A DNA stretch of 64,000 nt, taken from Prevotella sp. E9-3. GTDB taxonomy: Bacteria > Bacteroidota > Bacteroidia > Bacteroidales > Bacteroidaceae. The first letter of the stretch is position 1, and each line of letters opens with the position of its first letter. A program made the position numbers and the translations under genes. Positions 63,302 to 64,000 of this stretch are shown here, piece after piece. The stretch spans positions 806,001-870,000 of the forward strand of contig NZ_CP091786.1 in the NCBI RefSeq assembly GCF_022024015.1, given 5' to 3'. The notes beneath the pieces were generated by a model. It was given only the letters and a program-made list of their open reading frames with translations. It did not search any database and was not told the DNA's origin.

Positions 63302-63320
63302 GTCAAAACTCTTGTAATAG

Positions 63321-63351
63321 TTGTAGGTTTTACTTTTTTTAATTATCTTTG
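63321..63351 (+). promoter_or_regulatory. Promoter of the GH106 gene
   Basis: TTG (63321-63323), 20-bp spacer, TATCTTTG (63344-63351); divergent from the GH3-type promoter. Confidence 0.7.
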
Positions 63352-63387
63352 TCCGCACAAAAGTGATAAGAAACAGATCAAGATAAT

Positions 63388-64000
63388 ATGAAAAAGCTAC
63401 TTTTTGTTATCGCAGGCATGGCCTTGTCTATAATCTATATGAATGCACAGCCTGCCCCACAATGGCCTGAAGTGAAAACAGAAATGAAGCCTGGTGCCCG
63501 TTGGTGGTGGATGGGATCTGCTGTTGATGATGCAAACCTAAACCTTCTTATGAAAGAATATGCCCGCACAGGTATCGGAACATTGGAGATAACCCCTATC
63601 TACGGTGTTCAGGGTAATGAGAATAACGAGCGTAGCTATTTGTCTCAGTCATGGATGGATGCCTTGAACACCACGCAGACCTATGGCCAGTCATTAGGCG
63701 TTGACATAGATATGAACGGTGGTACGGGATGGCCTTTTGGAGGACCGTGGGTAAAAAACAATGAGAGTGCCGGAAAACTGGTGACAAAGAGTGAAACGAA
63801 AACTTCTGATGGTACTATCCCGCTTTCTTTCGATGTGAAAAGTCCCGAAGGCAATAGTCCTTTGTCAAAGGTGATGGCTTATCGGCAGGATGGCGACCAA
63901 CAGGTGGTTGAAGTGACACAGTTCGTAGAGGGAACAACCCTTTCGTGGCTCGCTCCTGCAGGCGAATGGTTGCTGTTAGCTGTCTATAATGGTCATACTG
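63388..64000 (+). CDS. GH106-like alpha-L-rhamnosidase, N-terminal part (runs off window)
   Basis: 204 codons visible. Signal peptide (1-20, ending MNAQ), then PGARWWWMGSAVDDANL (35-51) and LEITPIYGVQGNE, the N-terminal signature of GH106 rhamnosidases and related PF17132 proteins, followed by DMNGGTGWPFGGPWV (~108-122). The catalytic residues lie beyond the window end, so activity is inferred from the family. Rhamnosidases of this type act on rhamnogalacturonan or flavonoid side chains. Confidence 0.85.
   Translation, partial: MKKLLFVIAGMALSIIYMNAQPAPQWPEVKTEMKPGARWWWMGSAVDDANLNLLMKEYARTGIGTLEITPIYGVQGNENNERSYLSQSWMDALNTTQTYGQSLGVDIDMNGGTGWPFGGPWVKNNESAGKLVTKSETKTSDGTIPLSFDVKSPEGNSPLSKVMAYRQDGDQQVVEVTQFVEGTTLSWLAPAGEWLLLAVYNGHT

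Noticed and set aside
1..64000. Mobile element or phage island
   Set aside because: No transposase, integrase, phage gene, inverted terminal repeats or tRNA attachment site was seen, despite the local birA/tadA rearrangement.

Overview
The window reads as a chromosomal segment of a Bacteroidota bacterium, most likely a gut or rumen member of the Prevotella group. The evidence is: at least twenty intergenic copies of the Bacteroidota -7 promoter box TAnnTTTG, several with a TTTG/TTG element 19-21 bp upstream; clade-restricted families (DUF5606, DUF4834, DUF6029, YbbR next to CoaE, a long-form NusB); type IX secretion (T9SS) regulators PorX and PorW plus several proteins with T9SS-like C-terminal tails; and secreted glycoside hydrolases of families GH92, GH43 and GH106. 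No rRNA, tRNA, CRISPR array, phage gene or transposase was recognised.

Layout. 1-7.0 kb (minus): truncated GH92 alpha-mannosidase, a carboxy(nor)spermidine/saccharopine dehydrogenase, a six-repeat lipoprotein and a MINPP-type phytase. 7.1-10.6 kb (minus): housekeeping run nusB-yajC-ybbR-coaE-DUF5606. 10.8-12.4 kb (plus): rplY-pth-S4 protein. 12.6-16.4 kb: TlpA-like protein, proline iminopeptidase, PadR-PspC pair. 16.6-21.5 kb (minus): purL translationally coupled to a split chromate transporter. 21.5-23.8 kb: a putative small RNA, aquaporin and class II aldolase. 23.9-27.0 kb: tadA, a MORN-repeat protein, a rearrangement scar of broken birA and tadA copies, and intact birA. 27.4-36.3 kb: a secreted orphan, pyrH, the psd-pssA-DUF4834 phospholipid operon, a GH43 enzyme, and a Dabb protein leading into dnaE. 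36.4-43.5 kb (minus): a five-gene envelope operon (TlpA, DUF6029 barrel, Omp28 lipoprotein, two T9SS-tailed proteins). 43.8-48.8 kb (plus): trxA with an acidic partner, then a 1333-residue secreted protein. 48.9-57.7 kb (minus): CotH-like protein, tsaE, and an aroA-small Cys protein-porW-porX operon. 57.8-64 kb: aldo/keto reductase, a GH3-type adenylating enzyme with an Ig-like lipoprotein and DUF3108 protein, and the start of a GH106 rhamnosidase.

How the parts fit: most blocks are housekeeping, interleaved with envelope and secretion functions. PorX/PorW regulate or energise T9SS, and four proteins here end in T9SS-like tails, including members of the Omp28 operon, so machinery and cargo lie in one neighbourhood. 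The Omp28 operon combines three separate CxxC thioredoxin-type sites (WCKPC, CVNC, CGYC) with a predicted outer-membrane barrel, which makes it the best candidate for an uncharacterised envelope system.

The most unusual non-coding signal is a family of 58-bp arrays, found three times: each has three 16-bp AT-rich palindromes with an AGCT or GGCC core, separated by exactly 5 bp, so cores repeat every 21 bp. A fourth, weaker 22-bp triplet lies beside the first. I know of no named element with this architecture.
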